From Hypomesus transpacificus (Eukaryota; Chordata; Actinopteri; Osmeriformes; Osmeridae), in the NCBI RefSeq assembly GCF_021917145.1, contig NC_061068.1, forward strand, positions 5,007,183-5,071,182: a DNA stretch of 64,000 nucleotides, in the 5' to 3' direction. Positions 10,576 through 20,780 of this stretch are shown piece after piece. The notes beneath the pieces are model-generated. The model did no database searches and was not told the DNA's origin. It was given only the letters and a program-made list of their open reading frames with translations. Position numbers and translations under genes: made by a program. How positions within the stretch are numbered: the first letter of the stretch is position 1; every line of letters starts with the position of its first letter.

Positions 10576-12065
10576 GTGTGTGAGCAAAGGGACGACATGA
10601 GGTTAACCCTTTAATGTCACGTCTGGCAATGCAATGCAAAAAAAATATTATTATATTCTGAATCAGTCTACTTGTATCCTCTTACATTGGTTTAGTTGGG
10701 AACATACAAACTATATCACTTCAATTAGTACATTTTACTTAAAACACTGTTTGAAGTTACCATGTACTGTTGATCGTTTAAAGGGGTTAGATACAATCAT
10801 CTTAGGAACTAATCCCATTGATTAAGAAATATTATCAGGGATCAACGCTAACTTTTTTTTGCAGGAGCACATGTGCCGCCAAGTGAACAGTTGTAGGGGC
10901 ACAGTCAGTTTCAGTTTTTCAAACTTTAAACATTGCATCATTATTAGACTATTGAATGAATTACACAAAATTGACCGGAAACAGGATTGGTTACTTATTC
11001 ATTCATTACATAATACTTTTTTTGTATTCATTGTACCATTGTTTCAAACTGACTGGCTTGGCCAAGCTTTGTAACATTTGCATCTAGATCTTTTTCCAGC
11101 GGACACCAGTTTTCAGAACATTTAGAGGCATCTAACATTTCCAGAGAGGGCCCTTCTGTACTGATCCGGGAGTCAGGTGGCTGAGCGGTTAGGGAATCGG
11201 GCAAGTAATCTGAAGGTCACCAGTTCGATTCCCGGCCGTGCCAAATGACGTTGTGTCCTTGGGCAAGGCACTTCACCCTACTTGCCTCGGGGGAAATGTC
11301 CCTGTACTTACTGTAAGTCGCTCTGGATAAGAGCGTCTGCTAAATGACTAAATGGAAATGGAAATGATCCGAATCAGGTCCTCTGTTGTGAATGGGTTCA
11401 AACTACTCTTAAATGGGAAATGTAGTTTTTATGTTGTTTTCGCACCGGTGTTCATGTAAGGTCGCAACGGCGCTCTTGGTTTTCAGCATGCCTTGCGGCA
11501 GGACAGAAATGGACTCAGTTGGGGGGTTCATTTCATTCACAGAAGCATTGTTTAAGTTTCTGTTGTTGAACTTGTGTTTATTTTGATGTGTTGTGTTGGA
11601 TGCAGGTGCGCTCTAGGATCAGACCTTAAGGGGGCCCCCAATGCGAATGTGACATGGACAGTGCCTTGCAAAAGTGTTAAACCCCCTTGCTAATAAATCA
11701 CTAATTTCACTGGATAACAATTAATACATTTATTAATTATTATGCAAAATATTGAATGAATGCAAAAACTACCAGCATCAAATGAAACGATAATGATATG
11801 TCAACAATAAATAAAGATTGTTTTAACACTTTAGAGCACTAAAACTTACGTAAGATAATAATAATTCATATTAATTAAATGTTTTATTTTTTTATTATTA
11901 TTTTTAGGGGTGCTGAGATGAAATTTAGGAGCACCCCTAAAAAGAGTCTAAAATCGCCACTGGTTGGATGTTAGTTTCCTTAATTCGATTGTTCACACTG
12001 ACGGGTGAAGGTTTGCTAGATAGATAGCTAGCCAGGCTGTTTCCAGCGCAGGACAGATGCAGTAG
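10576..12065 (+). repeat. 3' flank of Mx copy 2 (duplicate of the copy 1 flank)
   Basis: This is non-coding sequence homologous to 3713-4690. It differs by an extra segment at about 10845-11385 that includes a SINE. Homology to the copy 1 flank ends near 12065, and no THOC7 relic follows it, unlike after copy 1. Two short open frames (10634-10825 and 10859-11074) look like chance openings. Confidence 0.7.
11169..11364 (+). mobile_element. tRNA-derived SINE with 7-bp target duplication
   Basis: The element is flanked by TGATCCG on both sides (11162-11168 and 11365-11371). The head has a pol III A box (TGGCTGAGCGGTTAGG) and B box (AGTTCGATTCC). The tail is GGATAAGAGCGTCTGCTAAATG, the same as other SINEs in the window and close to the LINE tail at 14310-14385. 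It is inserted in the duplicated Mx 3' flank. Confidence 0.88.
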
Positions 12066-12149
12066 ACCTGGAGGAAAGCAAGCAACAATAATATAATTCA
12101 AAGCGAGTACAAGTAATTAATCAGTTACAATTAACCAACAAGTGCAACA

Positions 12150-12490
12150 AGTCCCTCAATAAGTGTTATTGTGTTCTTGGAGGAAATAAACTAACATCTG
12201 ATCCAACAATTCTTAAGTACCGGAAAAAGTGCGTCTTTAGCCTTTTCTTGAAGGTGGGTAGACAGTCAGTGTCTCTGATGGAGGTGGGGAGATGATTCCA
12301 CCATTGGGGGGCCAGACAGGACAAGAGCTCGGGTTGGTATTGGGCGCTCTTGAGAGGTGGGACCACCAGACGGTTGTCAGAAGAAGACCGTAGGTGGCGG
12401 GTAGGTGTGTGATGCTGGACGAGAGACTGGATGTCGGGTGCAGTCTTGAATCTGATGCGGGCCGTGATGGGTAGCTGTTTCTACTACTCA
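12150..12490 (-). mobile_element. LINE reverse-transcriptase ORF fragment, C-terminal part
   Basis: On the - strand a frame reads CLAPQWWNHLPTSIRDTD and FKKRLKTHFFR, matching the conserved end of the second ORF of fish L2/CR1-like LINEs. The same motif is in the + strand fragment at 13.6-14.0 kb. A frameshift splits it near 12366, and only the 3' end of an element is present, so it is a dead fragment. Confidence 0.75.
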
Positions 12491-13105
12491 AAGTAAACTC
12501 TTATGTATACTCTTAAGTACATTCTTCCCTTTCAGCTCTCTGTCATGAAGGGAGGGAGAGGGGGGGGGGAAGGAGAGGAAGGGAGAGAGGGAGAAAAAGA
12601 AGAGACAAGCATGATCACTGCTAACCTAGAACAACAGGGGGATTTTCCTGTTTAGTCCTTATTGGTCATGGGTACATACACTTATAGTAATGTCGTATTT
12701 TTCACAGACTTTTCGGGGTGCTCATGTTTAAGCACTAGAATGCGTTTTGGATGCCATTCCAGGCTATTTTCATTGGTGTATGCATTGGTTTTGGAAGACA
12801 TGATGCTTGTCTAAGTTTAACTGTTACTGCCCAAGTGGTAATTAAGGGGAAGCATTTATTTATTTGCCTTGTTTTTCTAAAAAGGTTAAAGGAGGCATTT
12901 TATTTCATTTTGCAGTGCAAGGCCAGGTGTACAGACTGTTCCAATGTTTTTGTCAATCCAGCAATATGTCAAAAGGAGGTTGGACTCTAACATCCTCTTT
13001 TTTGCTAAAAATATTTGAACTCCAGCTAGTCTCCATTGCTGCTAGAGTTTATTATTTCATAATGTCTTAAAAACAGAACATCAAGCCCTATTGACAACAT
13101 TACAT
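12491..13105. other. Spacer without recognised genes
   Basis: It contains a purine-rich GA/G tract at about 12541-12605. Short open frames at 12751-12990 and 12864-13070 resemble nothing I recognise, so I see no gene here. Confidence 0.5.
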
Positions 13106-13559
13106 AAGTAGCGATACAAGGCAGGATAGTGGACCCAAATGCGGACTGGAAGCGGGGTAGTTTGCAGTAGAACAGTTTATTTGTTCACAAAGCGATCTCG
13201 TAGTGCAGGGCAAGCAAGGGCTGGCAACAGAGTAGCAAGGCAGACAGGGCCGGTCCTTCTTACAGGCGAATTGGCAGCCACCTAGGGCGGCATGAAGAGG
13301 GGGGCGGCATTTTCCCAAGTGCATCCATTAATTAAGGCAGGTACCTCGAGGTACACTGGGGTAGGCAGGCTCGTTGGTCGGTGGGCGGTCATATCGGGGC
13401 CGAATAGCAGAGGTACACTGGGGACAGGCAGGTCCGTGGTTGGGAGACGAAACAGGCAGCGATCAAAACCATGAAGACAGAAAATACTAGGAACAACAAA
13501 ACTTATCAGGAATGCTGGAAACGACTGTCAAGCACAAGACGATCTGGCAACTGACAGCT

Positions 13560-14385
13560 CACGGCCCACATTGCTGCGGTCTCCCGGTCGTGTAGATTCA
13601 CCCTCTACAACATCCGGAAGATCAGGAGTTACCTGTCTGAGCACTCCACCCAGCTGCTTGTCCAAGCACTTGTCCTCTCCAAGTTGGACTACTGCAACTC
13701 GCTGTTCGCCGGTCTCCCAGCATTCCCAACCCGCCCTCTTCAGAGGATTCAGAACGCAGCAGCCTGCCTGGTCTACAATCTACCCAGACGCTCCCACGTT
13801 ACCCCGCTCCTCATCTCCCTCCACAACCGCCTGGTGGTCCCACCACTCAAGACTGCCCGGTCCCAGCACAAGCTCTTCTCCTGCCTGGCCCCCCAGTGGT
13901 GGAATCAACTCCCCACCTCCATTAGAGACACAGACTGTCTCTCCACCTTCAAGAGAAGGCTCAAGACGCACTTGTTCAGGGAGTACAACGGTACTTAGGA
14001 ATGGTTTGCTGAACCCAATGCTAGTTTCTTCAAGGATCACAATGACTCTTGCTTAGAGGCTCTTGTTGGTTAGTGGTAGCTGATTTATTTTATTAGAGTT
14101 AATCTCAGTTTTTATTTTATTTTACTGTTGCTGGTTTTTCTACAGGTACACTTGCACTTACAGATTCATGTTGTTTAAATTGTAACTTGCTTAACTACAT
14201 GCTCTTATGGTTTTTCCCTTTGGCACTTATTTTTGGGTTGTTCACAATGTGTGCTTCTTGTTTTGGCTACCCGCAATGCTTTGGGGCTATCTTGTTGTTA
14301 TTATCAGTGACCTATGCACTTTGTAAAGCTCTCTCTTGGAAGTCGCTTTGGATAAAAGCGTCTGTTAAATGAATACATATAAATG
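13560..14385 (+). mobile_element. 5'-truncated L2-like LINE with 3' UTR and tail
   Basis: The frames read SKLDYCNSLFAGLP, RIQNAAACLV and CLAPQWWNQLPTSIRDTD, the conserved C-terminal end of LINE ORF2. It then runs through a 3' UTR to the tail GGAAGTCGCTTTGGATAAAA at 14338-14357, followed by GCGTCTGTTAAATG. The same 3' UTR occurs in reverse at 53160-53445. The N-terminal endonuclease and most of the reverse transcriptase are missing, so it cannot move on its own. Confidence 0.85.
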
Positions 14386-14442
14386 TAGAACAGAAGTTAA
14401 ATCCAGACGGCAATACTATTGTTGTCTGTATTTATTGTCGTC

Positions 14443-14484
14443 TGTTCCCTATTGACAATAGTTCCCTATTGTCAATAGGGAACA
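14443..14484. repeat. Perfect 19-bp inverted repeat
   Basis: TGTTCCCTATTGACAATAG at 14443-14461 and its exact reverse complement at 14466-14484 are separated by TTCC. A strong hairpin or cruciform is possible. It lies inside the right arm of the composite repeat, so it is probably part of a transposon or a small inverted duplication within it. Confidence 0.85.
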
Positions 14485-14559
14485 CCTGGTGAGGGGTGGA
14501 GACAAACCAACAGGTGAAACGGATCAGGGTGTGACAAGTAGATGTTTTTTTTGTCTTGT

Positions 14560-14795
14560 ATCCCCCCTATTGTGTTCGGGTCAAATTTGACCCATTTTGA
14601 AGTTTAGATGCATGAAAAACACCTTAATTTTTTTCTGATCAAAACAAGGCTTCATTAATGCCTCCACGATGGTCTACTGAATACAATCAAACACTATTTT
14701 ATACGTTTCCTTTTTTTAAATACCTTATACCATATATAAAAAAAAGTTACATCTGTGGTGTTGTGGGTCAAATTTGACCCGGTAGTCATTCTGGG
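14560..14795. repeat. Repeat bounded by GGGTCAAATTTGACCC palindromes
   Basis: The 16-bp palindrome GGGTCAAATTTGACCC occurs at 14578-14593 and 14765-14780, framing about 170 bp of AT-rich sequence. This looks like a small non-autonomous element or its remnant. No coding content was seen from here to 15235, only AT-rich sequence and a short CA run at 15183-15192. Confidence 0.55.
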
Positions 14796-15239
14796 TGATT
14801 TAAGCATGGAAATAAACAGCAAATGTTGCCAAATCATCATAATATAATCATGTTCCATATAATTCATTGTCTATCACACATCTCACCACCCCTGTGTAAA
14901 TTGTTTTAATGTGTCTTGTTCTTGTTTTTTATCATTGTTGATTTTGTTTTTTAACTATGCCCTGTAAGGTGACCTTGGGTGCTTTGAAAGGCGCCCTCAA
15001 ATAAAATGAATTATTATTATTATTATAAATAACTAAAAGGTCAACAACACATAAATACTATGAATAAAAACCTACAATAATAGTATATTAATATTGTGTA
15101 AAAGTATTTCAAATCATGTTTCATGCCACTGAATCGCAGTGACTTGAATTCAATTGTAACAATTAGCAAATACTATGATCCCACACACACACCCCTCCCA
15201 CTCTCTCTTTCACTCACATCCTCCACCCAGGAGGATTGG

Positions 15240-15357
15240 TTCCCCGCTGTGCAAAATGACGTTGTGTCCTTCACCCTGCTTGCCTCGGGGGGATGTCCCT
15301 GTACTTACTGTAAGTCACTCTGGATAAGAGTGTCTGCTAAATGACTAAATGTAAATG
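15240..15357 (+). mobile_element. SINE fragment, 5' truncated
   Basis: This is a partial copy of the same SINE: AAATGACGTTGTGTCCTT, then GTAAGTCACTCTGGATAAGA and the GTCTGCTAAATG tail. The tRNA-like head is missing. Confidence 0.8.
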
Positions 15358-15381
15358 TTCCAACTTTACCAAACTCGGCCA

Positions 15382-16106
15382 AGTGCGTGTCCACTGCAGC
15401 GACGCGAATCGCCATCGCTCGCCTTCCCACAGTTCACCACGCTCGGGGGCGTTTCAAACAGATTTATGTAGAATGTAGCGTTAGTTCTCTAAAGTCACTG
15501 TTGTAGCTCTAGTTGTCATGGCCAAGTGTGCAGACTTGGGTTTACCTAGTCGCAACATCGATCAAAATACAACTTGTATACAAAATACAAAACTGTTTAA
15601 TACACGTTGACATGTGTAAAAAACGTTTTATTAAATTCCTCAATCTCTGCTAATCTGTCGATACGATAGGGAGTTCCAGCCGGACTAGCTAGCTAGTTAC
15701 CACAGAACTAAATTACGTAATGTGACTACACTGAATTTGAAAGAACAAGCACCAACAACTTCGGCAAAACTTGTGCCATGCATCGTTTTTTTTGTATTAA
15801 CATCTCTGTACGAATACAGCTATGTATTGTACAGGACTGGGTAAGCAGCCACACAAAGGATTAGTTTCCCCTCCACCTTGAAACCTAGTAGAAAGCTAGA
15901 AATGTTTACCATGGTTGCTACGTTACTAGAAACAAGAAAACACTCCACACATTGGCCATCGCTAGCGAAATTCGCTCCTAATTTGCATAAAGTTGAGAAC
16001 ATCTCAACTCGGTCGCGTTGCGTTTGCTACCCACAATGCACCACGCAAGCGATTCGCCTGGCTCCATAGAAAATGAATGGAAAACATGTCGTGCAGTGGA
16101 CGCACT
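15382..16106. mobile_element. Non-autonomous DNA transposon with terminal inverted repeats
   Basis: The right end, read inward, is AGTGCGTCCACTGCACGAC (16088-16106). The left end at 15382-15403 is the same apart from three extra bases. A second inner inverted match joins the GCGAATCGC region at about 15405 with GCGATTCGC at about 16049. No transposase frame is present. It ends about 100 bp upstream of the Mx copy 3 ISRE. No clear target duplication was found. Confidence 0.65.
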
Positions 16107-16141
16107 AGAGAGGATGGAGCTTTTGAGTGGATAACACATTG

Positions 16142-16221
16142 TTTGTGTAGGTACTGGAGATTCTCTTGTACCTACACGAACCAGAAATGAAACTTAAGGT
16201 ACATTTCTGGTTTCGTTTTCC
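16142..16221. promoter_or_regulatory. Mx copy 3 promoter: hairpin, IRF-like site and ISRE
   Basis: The ISRE-like bases GGTTTCGTTTTCC lie at 16209-16221 (GAAANNGAAA on the - strand), identical to copy 2. AAATGAAA at 16185-16192 fits the IRF core AANNGAAA and is absent from copy 2. TTTGTGTAGGTAC (16142-16154) and GTACCTACACGAA (16168-16180) form a 13-bp inverted repeat with one mismatch, also specific to copy 3. The proposed exon 1 donor is at 16368. Confidence 0.65.
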
Positions 16222-16289
16222 TTAAGATTCGATTTCCCCGTAAACCTCGCCCCTTAGGACTGTCGAACAATTAATTTATTCAAAAGTTT

Positions 16290-16367
16290 GCCTGGGATGT
16301 ACATGGGTCTAGCTTTACAGATCCTCAATCATCATCATCATTCTGGACATAACCGGCAGCCGCATTG
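16290..16367 (+). other. Proposed untranslated exon 1 of Mx copy 3
   Basis: The block ending GCAGCCGCATTG before the GTAATT donor is shared with copy 2. Exon 2 starts at 16451 after a TATAG acceptor, 40 bp before the ATG at 16491. The left edge is a guess. An in-frame upstream ATG at 16437 lies in the intron and is not used. Confidence 0.5.
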
Positions 16368-16490
16368 GTAATTTGGCTAAATCATCATCACCTTCATAAA
16401 CACAACAATACTATAGTTAAATAGATCACCTTTGTTTTGAAAACATATAGGTTTCCCAGGCTTAAGCGAAATCGTCAAACAAAGATAACT

Positions 16491-19400
16491 ATGAACACGC
16501 TCAATCAACAATACGAGGAGAAGGTACGTCCCTGCATCGACCTTATCGACTCTTTGCGCTCTCTGGGCGTCGAGAAGGACCTTGCACTACCAGCCATCGC
16601 CGTGATTGGAGACCAGAGTTCGGGGAAGAGCTCAGTCTTGGAGGCGCTGTCCGGAGTGGCTTTACCAAGGGGAAGTGGTAAGGTGTCTGAACACCTTGTA
16701 TAGAAAACACATAGAGATAGCCTATAAATTACACATTTGATATGATTTCATACCGCACTACTAGAAACAGTTTACACGTCAAAACTTTCGTCTCTTCCTT
16801 GGTTTGATTCTTTTGCCAAAAGGTATTGTGACCAGATGTCCTCTTGAGCTGAGATTGAAAAGGAAGAGAAAGGGAGAAGAGTGGCATGGAAAAATCAGGT
16901 ACCAGGACCATGACCTGGAGATAGATGAACCCTCTGAGGTGGGGAAGAGAATTCGGGAAGGTGAGGTTATAATGAATAACAAATGTGAATGAAAAACAAA
17001 ATAGCACCATATAAAGTTGCAGCAGGATGTGCACAGCACTTTTCCTGGTCTTATTCATCCTGTGTTCTTTATGCTTGCATTCCCCTCCAGCCCAGGATGA
17101 GATGGCAGGTGTTGGAGTGGGGATCAGTGAAGACCTTATCAGCCTGGAGATCGCCTCTCCTGACGTCCCAGACCTCACCCTTATAGACCTGCCTGGCATT
17201 GCCAGGGTAGCTGTCAAGGGCCAGCCTGAAAACATTGGGGACCAGGTGAACATGCCACTCCTTGAATATGTTGCCATTGGCAAGCCAATCTCTTATGGTT
17301 GTCCTTGACAGTCAGCCAAAATGTTTCTTAGACACATTTCCTAGACCAAAGTTGACACAATCAGGTAGCAGAATCACATGTTGACACACAAGCAAGTTAT
17401 TCTGGTAAGCCTCTACTAGTATGGTTTATGTTTTCAGATCAACAGGCTGATAAGGAAATTCATCACCAAGCAGGAGACAATCAGCTTGGTTGTCGTGCCA
17501 TGCAATGTTGACATAGCTACAACAGAGGCTTTGAAGATGGCACAGGAAGTGGACCCTGAAGGGGAAAGGACCTTAGGTAAATTATGACAAGCAAATTATT
17601 TCCCCATTAGTGGTTGTTTCCCCATTATGTTTTTCTTAATAACAGCTGCTAACAGGGATAAAACAAAATAAGTATAGCGATACAAATTCCATAGAATAGA
17701 TCATATAAACTGTCATTCGTACCGTAGGTACATTTTGACTAGCAAATTATTTCCCCATTATGTTTTTCTTGTTAACAGCTGCTAAAATGGATTTAAGAAT
17801 GAAGTATAATAATGCAAATTCCATAGGATAGACTCATATAAACTGTCATTAGTAGCTTTGCATACTTATATTTATTCAATGTATTGCTGTGACGGTGTGT
17901 GTGTGTGTTATATGTGCACCATTCTACAGGCATTCTGACCAAGCCTGACCTGGTTGATAAAGGCACAGAGGAGACAGTTCTGGACATAGTTCATAACATG
18001 GTGATTCCTTTGGCTAAGGGCTACATGATCGTCAAGTGCCGAGGCCAGAAGGAAATTATGGACTGTGTATCACTACCTGAGGCCACGGAGAGAGAGAAGG
18101 CCTTCTTCAAGGAGCATGCCCATCTTAGGTCAGTCCCATAACTTGGGGTACACTTACCTTATTATAGCTGACAGGCTTGAAAGATAATTAACTTTTCAGA
18201 TATCATACAGCTTTTGCATTAATTTTAATCTGATGCAGTACCATAGCTGAGACTTAATATACTGAGAATTATGCTGATGTCACTTAAGGCTCTATGACAT
18301 TAAAAACAACTTATTTCACATTTGTATATTTCAAGAAAATAATCAGCTGATTAATAATTACAAATAGCATTTGTTTCAGCCCTAATGTGCTCGGATAGAA
18401 GGTACCGTATGCATCATTAGATTACAGACTTCTTGATGAGCGCCATCTATTGGCCCATATCATCTTAATGCTTTTTAAAGCAACTGTATTTCCTGTTTGG
18501 CAAGGTGTGGCAGATAGTCATGTTGCACCTTTGATGTTGTGTCTGTAATTATTCAACAATTCCTGCTAAAGCACACTTTACAATGAAGGCCATGCCACTA
18601 TTCCTAAATTGGCAGAGAAACTAACCCTGGAACTGGTGCACCACATCGAGGTAATTTCCTTTCATAACATTTCACTTGACAGAGTCCATTTGTGGATCTT
18701 AAACTTTCCTGAGCTCCTCCTCCAGTATGAATGTAAATGTCACTGTCCTGTGTTCTATAGAGATCCCTGCCCCGACTGGAGCAGCAGATTGAAGCCAAGC
18801 TTGCGGACACCCACCTGGAGCTAGAGAGGTATGGCTCTGGCCCCCCCTCTGGTGCAGCAGAACGCCTCTACTTCCTCATTGATGTAAGTAAGCTCACAGT
18901 CTACCATTAACCACATCAATGAGGGGGTTAATAAAACCACTGTTCTTTCTTTTTTCATTTTGGATTTTAGAAAGTGACAGCATTCACTCAGGATGCCATC
19001 AACCTGACCACGGGTGAGGAGCTAAACAGTGGAGGCCGGCTGAACATCTTCTCCACCCTCAGAACCGAGTTTGGGATGTGGAAGGCCAACCTGGACCACT
19101 CAGGAGTGAACTGTAAGTTAAACAGCTTGCCGTGCTCCTCAAAAACACACATCTCAAAATGTAGATGTCTGGGTCGGAGAACGTTTACAAAAATGACACA
19201 TATTTTATAAATGTAATATAATTCCTTGTTTGGACCATATTACAGTTAACATGAAGATTGAAAAAGAGGTGGCTGACTATGAGCGGAAGTACCGAGGCAG
19301 AGAGCTTCCAGGGTTCATAAACTACAAGACATTTGAGGTGATGGTGAAGGACCAGATTAAACAACTGGAAGAACCTGCAGTCAAGAAGCTGAAGGACATA

Positions 19401-20313
19401 TCAGGTGCAGTATATGTGCTGTCAGTGTGCAGGCCTACTACGTTATAGGCTCCTAAGCAAAGGTCACATGGAGGTGTAAGACGGCCTTGTTTGGCAAATG
19501 TGTGAAATAATTTCAAATCTATAAATCCACCTAATGTTTACTCATGAAGATGCTGTGAGGAAGGAATTCATACAGCTGGCTCAAAGCAACTTCACAGGCT
19601 TCCCAAACCTTCTGAAAATGGCAAAGGTAGTCTACACCTCTGTAGTTACAAGATGGAACATTTTTATATACATGTACTGTACTGTCACTTATTGATGGTT
19701 GTTCTGCAGACTAAGATTGAGGCCATCAAGCAGGAGAAGGAGTCCACAGCTGAGACCATGATCAGGACCCAGTTCAAGATGGAGCTGATAGTTTACACCC
19801 AGGACAGCACATACAGCTGCAGCCTGAGTGCAAGAAAGGAGGAGGTGCAGAAAGGCCATGTCAGTACACATGTTTTCTTCCGTTTAGACAACATGGCCTC
19901 CCTGCACGAGATGATGCTGCATCTGAAGTCTTACTACCATGTAAGTACCAGTCTGCAGAAAGGTTATCAAGTCACTCACTATATTTCCCACATAAAAATA
20001 GCATCTTGAGTTATGTTAAAGGGTAAGGAATGCCCAGGGGTATACAAGTGTAGTCACCAAGATCCTTTCCTCTGCACCTCCTCACCAGATTGCGAGTCAG
20101 CGCCTGGCTGATCAGATCCCTATGATGATCCGCTACCTGATGCTCCAAGAGTCAGCCTCTCAGCTGCAGAGGGAGATGCTGCATATTCTGCAGGACAGGG
20201 AGAACATGGATACACTGCTGAAGGAAGACTTTGATATTGGCAGCAAGAGGATGGCATTGCATAGTCGCTATAAGCGTCTGAAGCAGGCCCACGGCTACCT
20301 AGTGGATTTCTAA
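16491..20313 (+). CDS. mx: Mx copy 3, interferon-induced dynamin-like GTPase (complete)
   Basis: The exons are 16491-16677, 16823-16960, 17091-17245, 17438-17576, 17930-18128, 18572-18650, 18761-18883, 18971-19112, 19246-19404, 19550-19626, 19710-19940 and 20089-20313. They sum to 1854 nt, or 617 aa plus stop. Mx proteins are cytosolic GTPases that oligomerise through a helical stalk and restrict viruses. Visible are G1 GDQSSGKS (residues 40-47), the switch threonine 66, G3 DLPG (141-144), G4 TKPD (210-213), the stalk, loop L4 (about 505-525) and the C-terminal effector helices. Length and motif order are normal for fish Mx. L4 is shorter and less acidic than in copy 1. The start is the ATG shared with copy 2, after the intron acceptor. 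Upstream ISRE and IRF sites suggest interferon control. Intron 5 contains a partial tandem duplication (about 17577-17860). Confidence 0.95.
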
Positions 20314-20780
20314 GTGTGTGAGAAAAGGGATAGGGACGACATGAGGTTTACCCTTTAATGTCACGTCTGGCAATGTAAAAATTCATTTAAAATTGTTTTT
20401 TATATTCTGCTCTGAATTAGTCTACTTGTATCCTCTTTTATTTAGTTTAGTTGGGAACATACAAACAACATCACTTCAGGTAGTACAGTTTTAAGTTGAC
20501 TTATAACACTGCTTGAAGTCACCATAATATATTGGTCATTTAAATAAATTAATACCTTTGTAGTCCAAGCTTGCTTCCCATCATTTCTACACACAAAACT
20601 ACAGAGCATCTGAATAAAGGTAACATATCTTCAAGTGACAAACTTTATTCATCAAAAATACATGTTATAAAAATTGTGAAACTCAATTAAATTCGGTTTC
20701 ATATCTTTCAAATGCAAACCATATAGAGTAACATGCTAGTAATACATGACTCATTCATTACATCGATGATTACAACACTT
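20314..20780. other. Convergent 3' UTRs of Mx copy 3 and THOC7
   Basis: Only 467 bp separate the two stop codons. A + strand AATAAA at 20613-20618 (Mx) and a - strand AATAAA at 20644-20649 (THOC7) lie within about 35 bp of each other, so the 3' UTRs probably abut or overlap. There is no other coding content. Confidence 0.65.

Larger units (their letters stand above)
13106..14541. mobile_element. Composite repeat bounded by AAGTAG direct repeats
   Basis: AAGTAG occurs at 13106-13111 and 14536-14541. The left part (CAGGATAGTGGACCCAAATG...) and the right part (AACAGGTGAAACGGATCAGG...) look like the ends of one repeat family, and a LINE 3' end lies between them. I read this as an older element interrupted by a 5'-truncated LINE. 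The family and exact limits are not certain. Confidence 0.5.

Noticed and set aside
11169..11250. Possible tRNA-Leu/Ser-like gene
   Set aside because: It is the head of a SINE with a 7-bp target duplication, not a standalone tRNA.
16437..16490. Upstream in-frame ATG extending Mx copy 3 by 18 codons
   Set aside because: It lies before the TATAG splice acceptor at 16450 and is intronic; copy 2 has no equivalent.
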